This document shows, in pieces, positions 51,521 to 60,170 of a stretch of 64,000 nt of DNA. Source of the DNA: Leclercia adecarboxylata (GTDB lineage: Bacteria > Pseudomonadota > Gammaproteobacteria > Enterobacterales > Enterobacteriaceae); NCBI GenBank assembly GCA_002360945.1, contig DERO01000019.1, positions 1-64,000 of the forward strand, given 5' to 3'. Both the position numbers and the translations under genes were made by a program. Numbering within the stretch: the first letter of the stretch is position 1; every line of letters starts with the position of its first letter. Under the pieces are notes generated by a model. That model ran no database searches. It saw only the letters and a program-made list of their open reading frames with translations, and was not told the origin of the DNA.

Positions 51521-53152
51521 ATGATGCTGACCTTCAAAAAGTTACAGTGTAACGATACGAAATTTACGCTGGGCTGTGCGCTTTTATTTACGCTGTTAAA
51601 TGCCCTGTTCATTCATCGCAGCTGGCAGGTGATCTCTCCCGCCCGGCTGCATGACGTCATCTTCGCCCTCACAGTGCCGCTGGTGCTGTTCTGCGGCTGG
51701 GTGATCGTATTCAGCATCCTGAATATCCCGCTGATCCGCAAACCGCTGCTGGTGCTGCTCACTCTCGGCTGCGCGGCGGCGACCTGGTTTATGTTTACCT
51801 ATGGGGCGGTGATTGACCAGAATATGATGGTCAACGTCTTTGAGACCAACTCCCAGGAGGCCACGGCGCTACTTACGCCGCAGCTGGTGCTGTGGCTGGT
51901 CGTCGCCGGGCTGGTGCCTGCCAGCGTGCTGGCGATGATCCGCATCCGTCCGGGCAAGTGGTGGCAGACGCTGTTAATGCGCCTCGCGGCTATTCTCGCA
52001 AGCCTGGTGGTCATCGTTCTGGTGGCAGCGGTCTTTTATAAGGATTACGCCTCGCTGTTCCGCAATAATAAAGGCATCGTCAAAATGGTAACCCCGGCTA
52101 ACTACGTCAGCGCCATCGCCAAATACAGCAAGGCTCGCTGGTTCGCCGGTGACCAGACCTTGATCCGTCTCGGTGAAGATGCGCGTAAAGGCCCGGTGCT
52201 GATAGCACAGCAGAAAAAGACCGTGCTGGTGCTGGTGATCGGGGAAGCCTCCAGGGCGGAAAACTACTCCCTGAACGGTTATAACCGTGATACCAACCCT
52301 GAGCTGAAAAAAGAAAATGTGATTAACTTCCCGCAGGCCTCCTCCTGCGGCACTGAAACCGCCGTCTCCGTGCCATGCATGTTCTCCGGGATGCCGCGAA
52401 AAAAATACGATGCCGACCTGGCGCATCATCAGGAAGGTTTGATGGACGTGCTGGGCCACGCCGGGATCAATATGCTGTGGCGGGATAACGACGGCGGATG
52501 TAAAGGCGCCTGCGATCGCATCCCGCACACCGATATGACCCAGTGGAAACTGGACCCGTTCTGTAAGGACAAATCCTGCATTGATGATGCGGATCTGTAT
52601 CGCCTGGATGACACCCTGGATGGCCTGAAACAGGATACAGTGCTGGTGATCCACCTGATGGGCAGCCACGGCCCGGCCTACTATCAACGTTACCCGGAGC
52701 AGTACCGTCGCTTTACCCCAACCTGCGACACCAATCAGATTCAGGACTGCGATCATCAGGCGCTGATCAATACCTATGACAATACCATTCTGTATACCGA
52801 CAGCGTGGTGAGTCGCACCATTGATGCCCTGAAAGCGCGCCAGGCGACGATGAACACCGCGCTGGTCTATCTCTCGGATCACGGGGAGTCGCTGGGGGAA
52901 AACGGCCTGTACCTGCACGGCACGCCTTATATGCTGGCCCCGGAGCAGCAGACGCACATTCCGTTTATGTTCTGGCTGTCGCAAGACTATAAACAGAACT
53001 TTGGCGTTGACGAGCAGTGCCTGCGCGATCAGGCGGCGAAAGAGACGGTGTCGCAGGACAACCTGTTCTCCACCGTGCTGGGGATGATGAACATCCAGAC
53101 GTCAGTCTATCAGCCGCAAATGGATCTGCTCACCCACTGCCGTCGAACATAA
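51521..53152 (+). CDS. EptA-family lipid A phosphoethanolamine transferase
   Basis: The 543-residue protein has five N-terminal membrane helices (about 15-175) and a periplasmic alkaline phosphatase-like domain. The nucleophile Thr is in SCGTETAVSVPCMF (Thr280). Zinc ligands are Glu242 in IGEASRAEN and Asp453-His454 in LSDHGES. Six or more Cys for disulfides are visible, including GGCKGACDR. Such enzymes move phosphoethanolamine from phosphatidylethanolamine to lipid A, lowering polymyxin binding. It resembles chromosomal EptA more than any mobile form I recall. It is inserted between ydhL and nemR; E. coli has none here. No strong ribosome site. Confidence 0.9.
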   Translation: MMLTFKKLQCNDTKFTLGCALLFTLLNALFIHRSWQVISPARLHDVIFALTVPLVLFCGWVIVFSILNIPLIRKPLLVLLTLGCAAATWFMFTYGAVIDQNMMVNVFETNSQEATALLTPQLVLWLVVAGLVPASVLAMIRIRPGKWWQTLLMRLAAILASLVVIVLVAAVFYKDYASLFRNNKGIVKMVTPANYVSAIAKYSKARWFAGDQTLIRLGEDARKGPVLIAQQKKTVLVLVIGEASRAENYSLNGYNRDTNPELKKENVINFPQASSCGTETAVSVPCMFSGMPRKKYDADLAHHQEGLMDVLGHAGINMLWRDNDGGCKGACDRIPHTDMTQWKLDPFCKDKSCIDDADLYRLDDTLDGLKQDTVLVIHLMGSHGPAYYQRYPEQYRRFTPTCDTNQIQDCDHQALINTYDNTILYTDSVVSRTIDALKARQATMNTALVYLSDHGESLGENGLYLHGTPYMLAPEQQTHIPFMFWLSQDYKQNFGVDEQCLRDQAAKETVSQDNLFSTVLGMMNIQTSVYQPQMDLLTHCRRT

Positions 53153-53155
53153 GGC

Positions 53156-53184
53156 TTGCATTAGACCGATTGGTCTACTACATT
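53156..53184 (+). promoter_or_regulatory. nemR promoter with NemR box in the spacer
   Basis: TTGCAT (-35, 53156-53161) and TACATT (-10, 53179-53184) have a 17-bp spacer. The spacer contains the palindrome TAGACCGATTGGTCTA (53162-53177), the NemR operator. Transcription is predicted to start at about 53191, the A of the nemR ATG. Confidence 0.8.
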
Positions 53185-53190
53185 GACGAC

Positions 53191-53790
53191 ATGAATAAGC
53201 ATACTGAACACGATACACGCGAACACCTCCTGGCGACCGGCGAGCGGCTGTGCATGCACCGCGGGTTTACCGGGATGGGGCTGAGCGAACTGCTGAAAAC
53301 CGCCGATGTGCCGAAGGGGTCGTTCTATCACTACTTTCGCTCCAAAGAGGCGTTTGGCGTAGCCCTGCTGGAGCGCCACTATGCGGGCTACCATCAGCGT
53401 CTGGCCGCGCACTTCGCCAGCGGTAATGGCAACTGTCGCGATCGTGTTCTGGCTTATTATCAGGAGACGCTGGCCCAGTTTTGTGCCCAGGGCATTATCA
53501 GCGGCTGTCTGACGGTGAAACTGTCTGCCGAGGTGTGCGATCTCTCCGAAGATATGCGTACCGCGATGGATAAAGGGGCCACGGGTGTGATCACCCTGCT
53601 GGCGCAGGCGCTGGCGAAAGGTCGTGATGAGATGTCCCTGACCTTCGTCGGCGACCCGCTCACCCAGGCGCAGGTGCTCTACTCCCTGTGGTTGGGCGCC
53701 AACCTGCAGGCCAAAATGTCCCGCAGCGCGCTGCCGCTGGAGAGCGCGCTGGACCATGTTAAAAACATCATTGCGACGCCTGCCGTTTAA
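53191..53790 (+). CDS. nemR: TetR-family electrophile/bleach sensor NemR
   Basis: NemR represses nemRA-gloA until reactive electrophiles or HOCl modify its cysteine and lysine. The 199-residue product has the TetR helix-turn-helix GMGLSELLKTADVPKGSFYHYF, and the Cys in ISGCLTVKLSAEVCDLSED (conserved Cys106 region). Length equals E. coli. The start is set by homology; no ribosome site precedes it, since the promoter ends seven bases upstream. Confidence 0.96.
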   Translation: MNKHTEHDTREHLLATGERLCMHRGFTGMGLSELLKTADVPKGSFYHYFRSKEAFGVALLERHYAGYHQRLAAHFASGNGNCRDRVLAYYQETLAQFCAQGIISGCLTVKLSAEVCDLSEDMRTAMDKGATGVITLLAQALAKGRDEMSLTFVGDPLTQAQVLYSLWLGANLQAKMSRSALPLESALDHVKNIIATPAV

Positions 53791-53804
53791 CAGGCGTTTT
53801 TATT
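53777..53804 (+). terminator. Terminator-like hairpin overlapping the nemR stop
   Basis: CGCCTG, loop CCGTTTAA, CAGGCG, then TTTTTATTT. It could attenuate read-through from nemR into nemA. Confidence 0.7.
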
Positions 53805-53815
53805 TAACGAATTAC

Positions 53816-53830
53816 TAGACGACCGGTCTA
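53816..53830. promoter_or_regulatory. Second NemR-like box before nemA
   Basis: TAGACGACCGGTCTA shares the TAGAC and GGTCTA ends of the first operator and lies 13 bases before the nemA ATG. Confidence 0.6.
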
Positions 53831-53843
53831 CTCAGGAGCCACT

Positions 53844-54941
53844 ATGTCAGACAAAAAATTATTCACCCCGCTTAAAGTGGGCGCGATCGTTGCACCAAAC
53901 CGTGTCTTTATGGCGCCCCTTACCCGTCTGCGCAGCATTGAGCCGGGCGATATCCCGACGCCGCTGATGGGCGAGTACTACCGTCAGCGCGTCAGCTCGG
54001 GTCTGATCATCTCTGAAGCGACCCAGATCTCCGCCCAGGCCAAAGGCTATGCAGGTGCACCTGGTCTGCACAGCCCTGAGCAGATCGCGGCGTGGAAGAA
54101 GATCACCGACGGCGTGCATGCCGAAGACGGCCGTATCGCGGTCCAGCTGTGGCACACCGGCCGTATCTCTCACAGTAGCATCCAGCCTGGCGGCGAAGCG
54201 CCGGTTTCGGCCTCTGCCCTCAACGCGGGTACCCGCACCTCCCTGCGTGATGAAAACGGCCATGCGATCCGCGTCGACACCACCACCCCGCGCGCGCTGG
54301 AGCTGGACGAGATCCCAGGCATCGTCGACGATTTCCGCCAGGCGGTTGCTAACGCCCGTGAAGCCGGTTTCGACCTGGTCGAGTTACACGGTGCCCACGG
54401 CTATCTGCTGCACCAGTTCCTGTCCCCGTCTTCTAACCAGCGTACCGATCAGTACGGCGGCAGCGTTGAGAACCGCGCCCGTCTGGTGCTGGAAGTGATT
54501 GATGCCGTATCCAAAGAGTGGAGCGCCGATCGCATCGGGATCCGCGTTTCGCCAATCGGTTCCTTCCAGAACGTCGACAACGGCCCGAACGAAGAAGCCG
54601 ACGCGCTGTACCTGATTGAAGAGCTGGCCAAACGCGGCATCGCTTATCTGCACATGTCTGAGCCAGACTGGGCCGGCGGCGAGCCGTACACCGACGCGTT
54701 CCGCCAGAAAGTGCGCGACCGCTTCCCGGGCGTGATCATCGGGGCCGGTGCTTACACGCCAGAGAAAGCGGAAGATCTGATTAACAAAGGGCTGATTGAT
54801 GCCGTGGCCTTTGGTCGCGCCTACATCGCCAACCCGGATCTGGTGGCGCGTCTGGAGCGCAAAGCCGAGCTGAACCCGCAGCGTCCGGAGAGCTTCTACG
54901 GCGGCGGCGCGGAAGGTTATACCGATTATCCTTCTTTATAA
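53844..54941 (+). CDS. nemA: N-ethylmaleimide reductase (old yellow enzyme family)
   Basis: NemA is an FMN flavoenzyme that reduces N-ethylmaleimide, nitroesters and other electrophiles with NADPH. The 365-residue TIM-barrel protein has [52 protein letters not shown] with the paired His/Asn and Tyr, and [14 protein letters not shown]. Length equals E. coli. Part of nemRA-gloA. Confidence 0.97.
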   Translation: MSDKKLFTPLKVGAIVAPNRVFMAPLTRLRSIEPGDIPTPLMGEYYRQRVSSGLIISEATQISAQAKGYAGAPGLHSPEQIAAWKKITDGVHAEDGRIAVQLWHTGRISHSSIQPGGEAPVSASALNAGTRTSLRDENGHAIRVDTTTPRALELDEIPGIVDDFRQAVANAREAGFDLVELHGAHGYLLHQFLSPSSNQRTDQYGGSVENRARLVLEVIDAVSKEWSADRIGIRVSPIGSFQNVDNGPNEEADALYLIEELAKRGIAYLHMSEPDWAGGEPYTDAFRQKVRDRFPGVIIGAGAYTPEKAEDLINKGLIDAVAFGRAYIANPDLVARLERKAELNPQRPESFYGGGAEGYTDYPSL

Positions 54942-54952
54942 TCCCTTCATTG

Positions 54953-54976
54953 ATAGCGGCGACGATTCGCCGCTAT
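54953..54976. repeat. 10-bp hairpin between nemA and gloA
   Basis: ATAGCGGCGA, loop CGAT, TCGCCGCTAT, perfect, without a T-run. May act as a processing or partial-termination structure. Confidence 0.5.
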
Positions 54977-55024
54977 ACTAAAACATCGTTTCTGTTCAAG
55001 ATGATAAAAAGCTAAGAGGATAAT

Positions 55025-55432
55025 ATGCGCCTACTTCACACCATGCTGCGCGTTGGCGATCTGCAACGTTCCATCGAGTTCTACACCAACGTGCTGGGCA
55101 TGACCCTGCTGCGCACCAGCGAAAATCCGGAATACAAATACTCTCTGGCGTTTGTGGGTTACGGTCCGGAGAGCGACGAAGCCGTTATCGAACTGACCTA
55201 TAACTGGGGTGTTGATAGCTACGAGCTGGGCACCGCCTACGGCCACATCGCGCTGGAAGTGGATAACGCGGCAGAAGCCTGCGAGCGTATCCGCAGCAAC
55301 GGCGGCAATGTGACCCGTGAAGCGGGTCCGGTTAAAGGCGGCACCACGGTGATCGCTTTTGTCGAAGATCCAGACGGTTACAAAATCGAACTGATCGAAG
55401 CCAAAGACGCCGGTCGCGGTCTCGGCAACTGA
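55025..55432 (+). CDS. gloA: Glyoxalase I
   Basis: GloA isomerises the methylglyoxal-glutathione adduct to S-lactoylglutathione, using nickel. The 135-residue vicinal oxygen chelate protein has metal ligands His5 ([11 protein letters not shown]), Glu56 (VIELTYNWG), His74 (YGHIALEV) and Glu122 (KIELIE). Length equals E. coli. AAGAGG precedes the ATG. Downstream of nemA and probably co-regulated. Confidence 0.97.
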   Translation: MRLLHTMLRVGDLQRSIEFYTNVLGMTLLRTSENPEYKYSLAFVGYGPESDEAVIELTYNWGVDSYELGTAYGHIALEVDNAAEACERIRSNGGNVTREAGPVKGGTTVIAFVEDPDGYKIELIEAKDAGRGLGN

Positions 55433-55439
55433 TCCCTGC

Positions 55440-55464
55440 GGGCGCGCCATGCGCCCGTTGTTTT
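55440..55464 (+). terminator. Possible gloA terminator
   Basis: GGGCGC, loop GCCAT, GCGCCC, then GTTGTTTT. Confidence 0.6.
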
Positions 55465-55528
55465 ACTGCATCTCATTGCAAAATTTGCCATAATGCCCAC
55501 TGCTTTTTTCCCCTTGTAAGAGATCCAG

Positions 55529-56179
55529 ATGTCCGATAACGCTCAACTTACCGGTCTGTGCGACCGTTTTCGTGGTTTTTATCCTGTCGTCATTGATGTC
55601 GAAACCGCTGGATTTAACGCCAAAACCGATGCACTGCTCGAGATTGCCGCCATCACGTTGAAAATGGATGAACAGGGCGATTTGCTGCCGGACTCCACGC
55701 TGCATTTCCACGTCGAACCCTTTGAAGGGGCGAACCTGCAGCCGGAGGCGCTGGCGTTTAACGGCATTGATCCGCATAACCCACTGCGCGGGGCGGTCAG
55801 TGAATATGAGGCGCTGCATGCCATTTTTAAAATGGTGCGCAAGGGCATGAAGGACCAGAACTGTAATCGCGCGATTATGGTGGCGCATAACGCGACCTTC
55901 GATCACAGCTTTATGATGGCCGCCGCCGAGCGTGCATCACTGAAGCGTAATCCGTTCCACCCGTTTGTCACCTTCGATACCGCCGCATTAAGCGGACTGG
56001 CGCTGGGGCAAACCGTGCTGTCGAAAGCCTGCATTACCGCCGGCATTGAATTTGACGGCACCCAGGCGCACTCGGCCCTGTACGATACCGAGCGCACCAC
56101 GGAACTGTTTTGTGAAATCGTTAACCGCTGGAAACGCCTCGGCGGCTGGCCCCTGCCGGAAGCCGACAACAACGCATAA
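55529..56179 (+). CDS. rnt: Ribonuclease T
   Basis: RNase T trims the 3' ends of tRNA, 5S and 23S rRNA. The 216-residue DEDD-type exonuclease has Exo [19 protein letters not shown] (Asp and Glu), Exo [14 protein letters not shown], and Exo [18 protein letters not shown] (His and Asp). Length is near E. coli (215). In E. coli lhr follows; here a terminator and grxD follow. Confidence 0.97.
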   Translation: MSDNAQLTGLCDRFRGFYPVVIDVETAGFNAKTDALLEIAAITLKMDEQGDLLPDSTLHFHVEPFEGANLQPEALAFNGIDPHNPLRGAVSEYEALHAIFKMVRKGMKDQNCNRAIMVAHNATFDHSFMMAAAERASLKRNPFHPFVTFDTAALSGLALGQTVLSKACITAGIEFDGTQAHSALYDTERTTELFCEIVNRWKRLGGWPLPEADNNA

Positions 56180-56206
56180 AAAAAGCGACCAGAAGGTCGC
56201 TTTTTT
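56178..56206. terminator. rnt terminator, bidirectional with grxD
   Basis: AAAGCGACC, loop AGAA, GGTCGCTTT with A and T runs. Confidence 0.9.
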
Positions 56207-56225
56207 ATTTACCGGGCCCGGTGGA

Positions 56226-56573
56226 TCACTCGGCGCCTGGCTCTTCAGATTTGTATTTCGCAGCCGTCTCTTTGATCAGCTGCTGCAGTTCACCGCGCTG
56301 ATACATCTCAATCAGGATGTCGCAGCCGCCAACCAGTTCGCCATCAACCCACAGCTGCGGGAAGGTCGGCCAGTTCGCGTATTTTGGCAGCTCAGCGCGG
56401 ATATCCGGGTTCTGCAGAATATCAACGTAAGCAAAACGTTCGCCACAGGCAGAGAGCGCCTGGACCGCCTGAGCGGAGAAACCACAGCTTGGCAGTTTCG
56501 GGGAACCTTTCATGTACAGCAGGATCGGGTTTTCAGCAATCTGCTGCTGAATTTTTTCAATAGTAGTGCTCAT
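56226..56573 (-). CDS. grxD: Monothiol glutaredoxin 4
   Basis: GrxD carries and passes on [2Fe-2S] clusters, often with BolA-type proteins. The 115-residue protein has the monothiol active site KLPSCGFSAQAVQ (CGFS) and the WPTFPQLWVDGELVGGCDI glutathione-binding region. Length equals E. coli. The start at 56573 removes 14 unconserved upstream residues. Confidence 0.97.
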   Translation of the reverse strand: MSTTIEKIQQQIAENPILLYMKGSPKLPSCGFSAQAVQALSACGERFAYVDILQNPDIRAELPKYANWPTFPQLWVDGELVGGCDILIEMYQRGELQQLIKETAAKYKSEEPGAE

Positions 56574-56910
56574 GTTTTGCTTCCTTAAACTTCTGTTACG
56601 GCAATCGTCTGACATTGTAGCGTTTCAGACCAACAACGGAAAATAACATTTTTGTCACTTATATGATTTTACCGCGCGTGCCTTAAAGATGCATTCACAA
56701 CATAACTTATCGCGAGATTAGCTGCGGTTTTGGTCAGCTAATGCACAGAAGGCCCCGGTGAATTTGTGATAATTTTGCACTCGCTAACGAAACGTAGTTT
56801 TAGATGCAAAAAGTTTATTAACGTCGGGCCTTTTTATAGATTAGAATCGACGGGTTTTGTAAATCATACGCAGGTTTGTTTATAACCCGCTATTACCAGA
56901 GGATTGCCCA
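56574..56910. other. grxD-mepH divergent intergenic region
   Basis: About 337 bases, AT-rich, with promoters for both genes. It holds a perfect 8-bp inverted repeat, ATTAGCTG (56717-56724) and CAGCTAAT (56735-56742). No gene seen. Confidence 0.55.
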
Positions 56911-57714
56911 GTGGCGCGAATAAATACATTCTCGATCACGCTCTGTGCTTTGCTGTTTACGTCTCTCACATTCACGCCGGTGGCTAACGCCTCAGAGCAG
57001 GCGCGGCCGTCTGCTGCGCATAAAACGCATCTGGCGAAAGCGACCGAACCTAAGAAAAAAAGCGGTAGCAGCAAAACCACAAAAAAAGAGAGCACCAGTA
57101 AAAAGAGCAGCACCAAAAAAAGCCTCGCGAAAACACAGACAACTCATTCCAGTAAGAAAAGCCGCACCACCTCCCGCAGCGCCACCCGAACCACGCAAAC
57201 CGCCTCCCGCGTTGTGACAGAAAAATGCACCACCCGTAAAGGGCGTAAAGCGCAATGCGTGAAAACCAGCAAAACCACGACGCTGGCTGAAGCGCATAAA
57301 GTTCGGATGCAAAAAGCGCAGAAAACGGCAATGAATAAGCTGATGGGACAGATTGGTAAACCTTATCGCTGGGGCGGTACTTCTCCGCGTACCGGCTTCG
57401 ACTGCAGCGGTCTGGTTTATTACGCTTATAAAGATCTGGTTAAATTCCGCATTCCGCGCACCGCTAACGAAATGTACCACCTGCGTGACGCCTCCCCGGT
57501 CGATCGCGGTGAGCTGGAGAGCGGCGATCTGGTGTTCTTCCGCACCCAGGGTCGTGGCACCGCCGATCACGTTGGCGTCTACGTCGGTAACGGCAAATTT
57601 ATTCAGTCCCCGCGTTCAGGTCAGGACATTCAGATCACCTCCCTGAGCGAAGACTACTGGCAGCGCCATTACGTCGGCGCACGTCGCGTGATGAAGGCCA
57701 ACACCCTGCGTTAA
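56911..57714 (+). CDS. mepH: Murein DD-endopeptidase MepH (NlpC/P60)
   Basis: MepH cleaves D-Ala-mDAP crosslinks, opening the wall for growth. The 267-residue protein has a GTG start (as in E. coli), a signal peptide to about residue 27, a very Lys/Ser/Thr-rich linker (about 30-125), and an NlpC/P60 domain with catalytic Cys in FDCSGLVYYAYKDL and His in TADHVGVYVGNG. Length is near E. coli (271); the linker is the variable part. Confidence 0.95.
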   Translation: MARINTFSITLCALLFTSLTFTPVANASEQARPSAAHKTHLAKATEPKKKSGSSKTTKKESTSKKSSTKKSLAKTQTTHSSKKSRTTSRSATRTTQTASRVVTEKCTTRKGRKAQCVKTSKTTTLAEAHKVRMQKAQKTAMNKLMGQIGKPYRWGGTSPRTGFDCSGLVYYAYKDLVKFRIPRTANEMYHLRDASPVDRGELESGDLVFFRTQGRGTADHVGVYVGNGKFIQSPRSGQDIQITSLSEDYWQRHYVGARRVMKANTLR

Positions 57715-57721
57715 TCCCCTG

Positions 57722-57743
57722 CCCCGCCGGTTCTCCGGCGGGG
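57722..57743 (+). terminator. mepH hairpin, weak terminator
   Basis: CCCCGCCGG, loop TTCT, CCGGCGGGG; no strong T-run follows. Confidence 0.55.
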
Positions 57744-57836
57744 TAAGTTCCTCTTTTGCATACTCTTTCAATTTGCTACTCTATCCCTTCATTCAGTAGG
57801 GCTATTGAATGGATCACTATAATAAGGAGAGAAGCA

Positions 57837-58418
57837 ATGTCGTTTGAATTACCTGCATTACCGTATGCAAAAGACGCCCTGGCCCCGCACATCTCGGCGG
57901 AGACCCTGGAATACCATTACGGCAAACACCACCAGACCTATGTGACCAACCTGAACAACCTGATCGGCGGTACCGCATTCGAAGGGAAATCCCTCGAAGA
58001 GATCGTGCGTACGTCTGAAGGCGGGGTGTTTAACAACGCTGCTCAGGTGTGGAACCACACCTTCTACTGGCACTGCCTGGCACCGAATGCTGGCGGCGAA
58101 CCGACGGGTGAGTTGGCTGCGGCCATCACTGCTGCGTTCGGCAGCTTTGCGGAGTTTAAAGCGAAGTTTACCGATGCCGCAGTGAAGAACTTTGGCGCTG
58201 GCTGGACCTGGCTGGTCAAAGAGGCGGACGGCAAGCTGGCGATCGTCTCTACCTCTAACGCGGGAACGCCGTTAACCACCAGTGCCACCCCGCTGCTGAC
58301 CGTCGACGTCTGGGAACATGCGTATTACATCGATTACCGTAATGCGCGCCCGAACTACCTGGAGCACTTCTGGGCGCTGGTAAACTGGGAATTTGTGGCG
58401 AAGAACTTCGCGGCATAA
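57837..58418 (+). CDS. sodB: Iron superoxide dismutase
   Basis: SodB is the cytoplasmic Fe superoxide dismutase. The 193-residue protein has the metal ligands in [12 protein letters not shown] (His27), NHTFYWHC (His74), and [13 protein letters not shown] (Asp157, His161). Length equals E. coli. AAGGAGAGAAGC precedes the ATG. In E. coli it is repressed by the RyhB RNA at the start region under iron shortage; I did not test that pairing here. Confidence 0.98.
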   Translation: MSFELPALPYAKDALAPHISAETLEYHYGKHHQTYVTNLNNLIGGTAFEGKSLEEIVRTSEGGVFNNAAQVWNHTFYWHCLAPNAGGEPTGELAAAITAAFGSFAEFKAKFTDAAVKNFGAGWTWLVKEADGKLAIVSTSNAGTPLTTSATPLLTVDVWEHAYYIDYRNARPNYLEHFWALVNWEFVAKNFAA

Positions 58419-58423
58419 TAAAA

Positions 58424-58456
58424 ACGCCGAAGGGAATTCCTTCGGCGTTTTTTTTT
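58424..58456. terminator. sodB/ydhP bidirectional terminator
   Basis: ACGCCGAAGG, loop GAATT, CCTTCGGCGT, with A and T runs; it overlaps the last bases of ydhP. Confidence 0.9.
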
Positions 58457-59621
58457 ATTCGGTGGCGCAAACCGGCTCGGGTTGTTTTCGTTCAGAGGCA
58501 AAGACCAGAATAAGCCCCAGCGCCGTGATGATGGCACCCATCACTGGTACAAAGCTGTAACCCATCCCGCTGGAAATCACGGCCCCACCGGCGGCCGCTC
58601 CCAGCGCATTCCCCAGGTTAAAGGCACCGATATTCACCGATGACGATAACCCCGGCGCATCGCTGGCCACGCGCATGACGCGCATCTGCAGCGGCGGTAC
58701 CACCGCAAAGGTCGCCATGCCCCACACCACCATCGCAACGGCCGCGCCCACTTCATTACGCGCCAGCCACGGGATCGCCAGCATGATGACGATCAGCAGC
58801 AGTAAAAAGCCTTTCAGGGTGCCGCTCACGGATTTGTCCGCCAGCTTGCCGCCCAGATAGTTGCCGATAGAGAAACCGACGCCAATCAGCACAAGCATGG
58901 CGGTGATGAAGGCCGGGGTCGCCTGGTTGATGTCATGCAGTACCGGGGCGATATAGGTATAGAGTGTGAACATCGCGCCAGCGCCCAGAACAGTGGTCAG
59001 CAAGGCAGAGAGCACCTGCGGACGCAGCAGCACCGCCAGCTCTTTGCGCACTTCCGGCTTTTCACCCGCCCCGCCAGCCGGCAGGGAGAAGAACAGCGCG
59101 ATCATCGAGACCACGCCCAGCAGCGCGGTCGCAAGGAAGGACATCCTCCAGCCAATCGCTTCGCCCATCCAGGTTGCGGCCGGCACGCCGCCGATATTGG
59201 CGATGGTCAGTCCCATAAACATCGTAGCGACGGCGCTGGCCTGCTTGTGCTTCGGCACCACGCTGGCAGCCACTACCGACCCGAGGCCAAAGAAGGCACC
59301 GTGGTTGAGGCTGGTCAGAATACGCGACAGCATCAGGGTGGTGTAATCCGGCGACAGCGCCGAGAGGACGTTACCAACGGTAAAGATCGCCATCAGGAAG
59401 ATCAGCGCATTGCGGCGTCCGCGATGGGACAGCAGCAGGGTCATCAGCGGCGCACCCACCATCACGCCGATGGCGTAGGCGCTGATCAGCATGCCTGCAG
59501 CGGGAATAGAGACATCCACGCCCCGGGCGATAACCGGTAACAGGCCCATCGGGGAAAATTCGGTTGTGCCGATACCAAAGGCGCCAATGGCCAGGGCCAG
59601 CAGCGGAAAATTGATTCTCAT
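58455..59621 (-). CDS. ydhP: MFS transporter YdhP
   Basis: A 388-residue major facilitator protein with 12 helices, AraJ/DHA1-like sugar or drug efflux type, matching E. coli YdhP (389). Visible are the family signature GIGTTEFSPMGLLPVIA in helix 1 and LLLSHRGRRN in the loop after helix 2, and LNHGAFFGLGSVVAA in helix 4. Substrate is unknown. Confidence 0.93.
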   Translation of the reverse strand: MRINFPLLALAIGAFGIGTTEFSPMGLLPVIARGVDVSIPAAGMLISAYAIGVMVGAPLMTLLLSHRGRRNALIFLMAIFTVGNVLSALSPDYTTLMLSRILTSLNHGAFFGLGSVVAASVVPKHKQASAVATMFMGLTIANIGGVPAATWMGEAIGWRMSFLATALLGVVSMIALFFSLPAGGAGEKPEVRKELAVLLRPQVLSALLTTVLGAGAMFTLYTYIAPVLHDINQATPAFITAMLVLIGVGFSIGNYLGGKLADKSVSGTLKGFLLLLIVIMLAIPWLARNEVGAAVAMVVWGMATFAVVPPLQMRVMRVASDAPGLSSSVNIGAFNLGNALGAAAGGAVISSGMGYSFVPVMGAIITALGLILVFASERKQPEPVCATE

Positions 59622-59785
59622 ACTTCAACTCCAGACACCGTGTCGTGAGGGGACACAGAACAATGAAGGCGAAAGCATGACATCAATCACAAAAAATGAG
59701 AAGTTAACAATTTGGCAAAAGATTTTTGCAGGGCGCGTAACAATCAGCGTAAGGAACGAGGGAGAGCTGACCTCTCCCGCATTAA

Positions 59786-59875
59786 TCAGTGCAGTGCCGC
59801 CGTCAGACCGCTGGCAACAATCAGGCTCAGAACAATAACGGTGGTAATCAACGAAAACTTAAGATCGGTACTCAT
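59786..59875 (-). CDS. ynhF: Small membrane peptide YnhF
   Basis: A 29-residue peptide beginning MSTDLKFSLITTVIVL and ending LTAALH, clearly E. coli YnhF. It is a single hydrophobic helix found in the membrane under stress or low oxygen. AGGAG lies seven bases before the ATG. It sits between ydhP and purR. Confidence 0.9.
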   Translation of the reverse strand: MSTDLKFSLITTVIVLSLIVASGLTAALH

Positions 59876-60111
59876 CAATTTTTCTCCTTTTAATCACCCT
59901 ACGAAGAGTGAGCTTGCTCATTTTTACACAGTTGAGGGTAAAAATCTTGCAGGATTTAGATTGATATCGGTTTTTGCTCTTCCCCTTTTGGCCAAGATAA
60001 GACAAAATTCCACGCTAAATTTATTAGCGTACCGGCCATTGACCCCCTCCTGACGTCCTGTGTCGTTTTCCCGGCGTACCGCAATTCAAATTGCGCAATT
60101 AGGGCGAGTGA

Positions 60112-60127
60112 AGGCAAACGTTTACCT
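60112..60127. promoter_or_regulatory. PurR operator O1 of purR
   Basis: AGGCAAACGTTTACCT, a PUR box with the central CAAACGTTT, 44 bases upstream of purR. It allows autoregulation. Confidence 0.85.
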
Positions 60128-60170
60128 ACTGGTTTTTCAGGAGCTTGGATATGGTCTGGAGTGACATCTG

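Noticed and set aside
51521..53152. Mobile colistin-resistance (mcr) gene
   Set aside because: No insertion sequence or plasmid context, and it sits between core genes with a chromosomal-type regulatory box.
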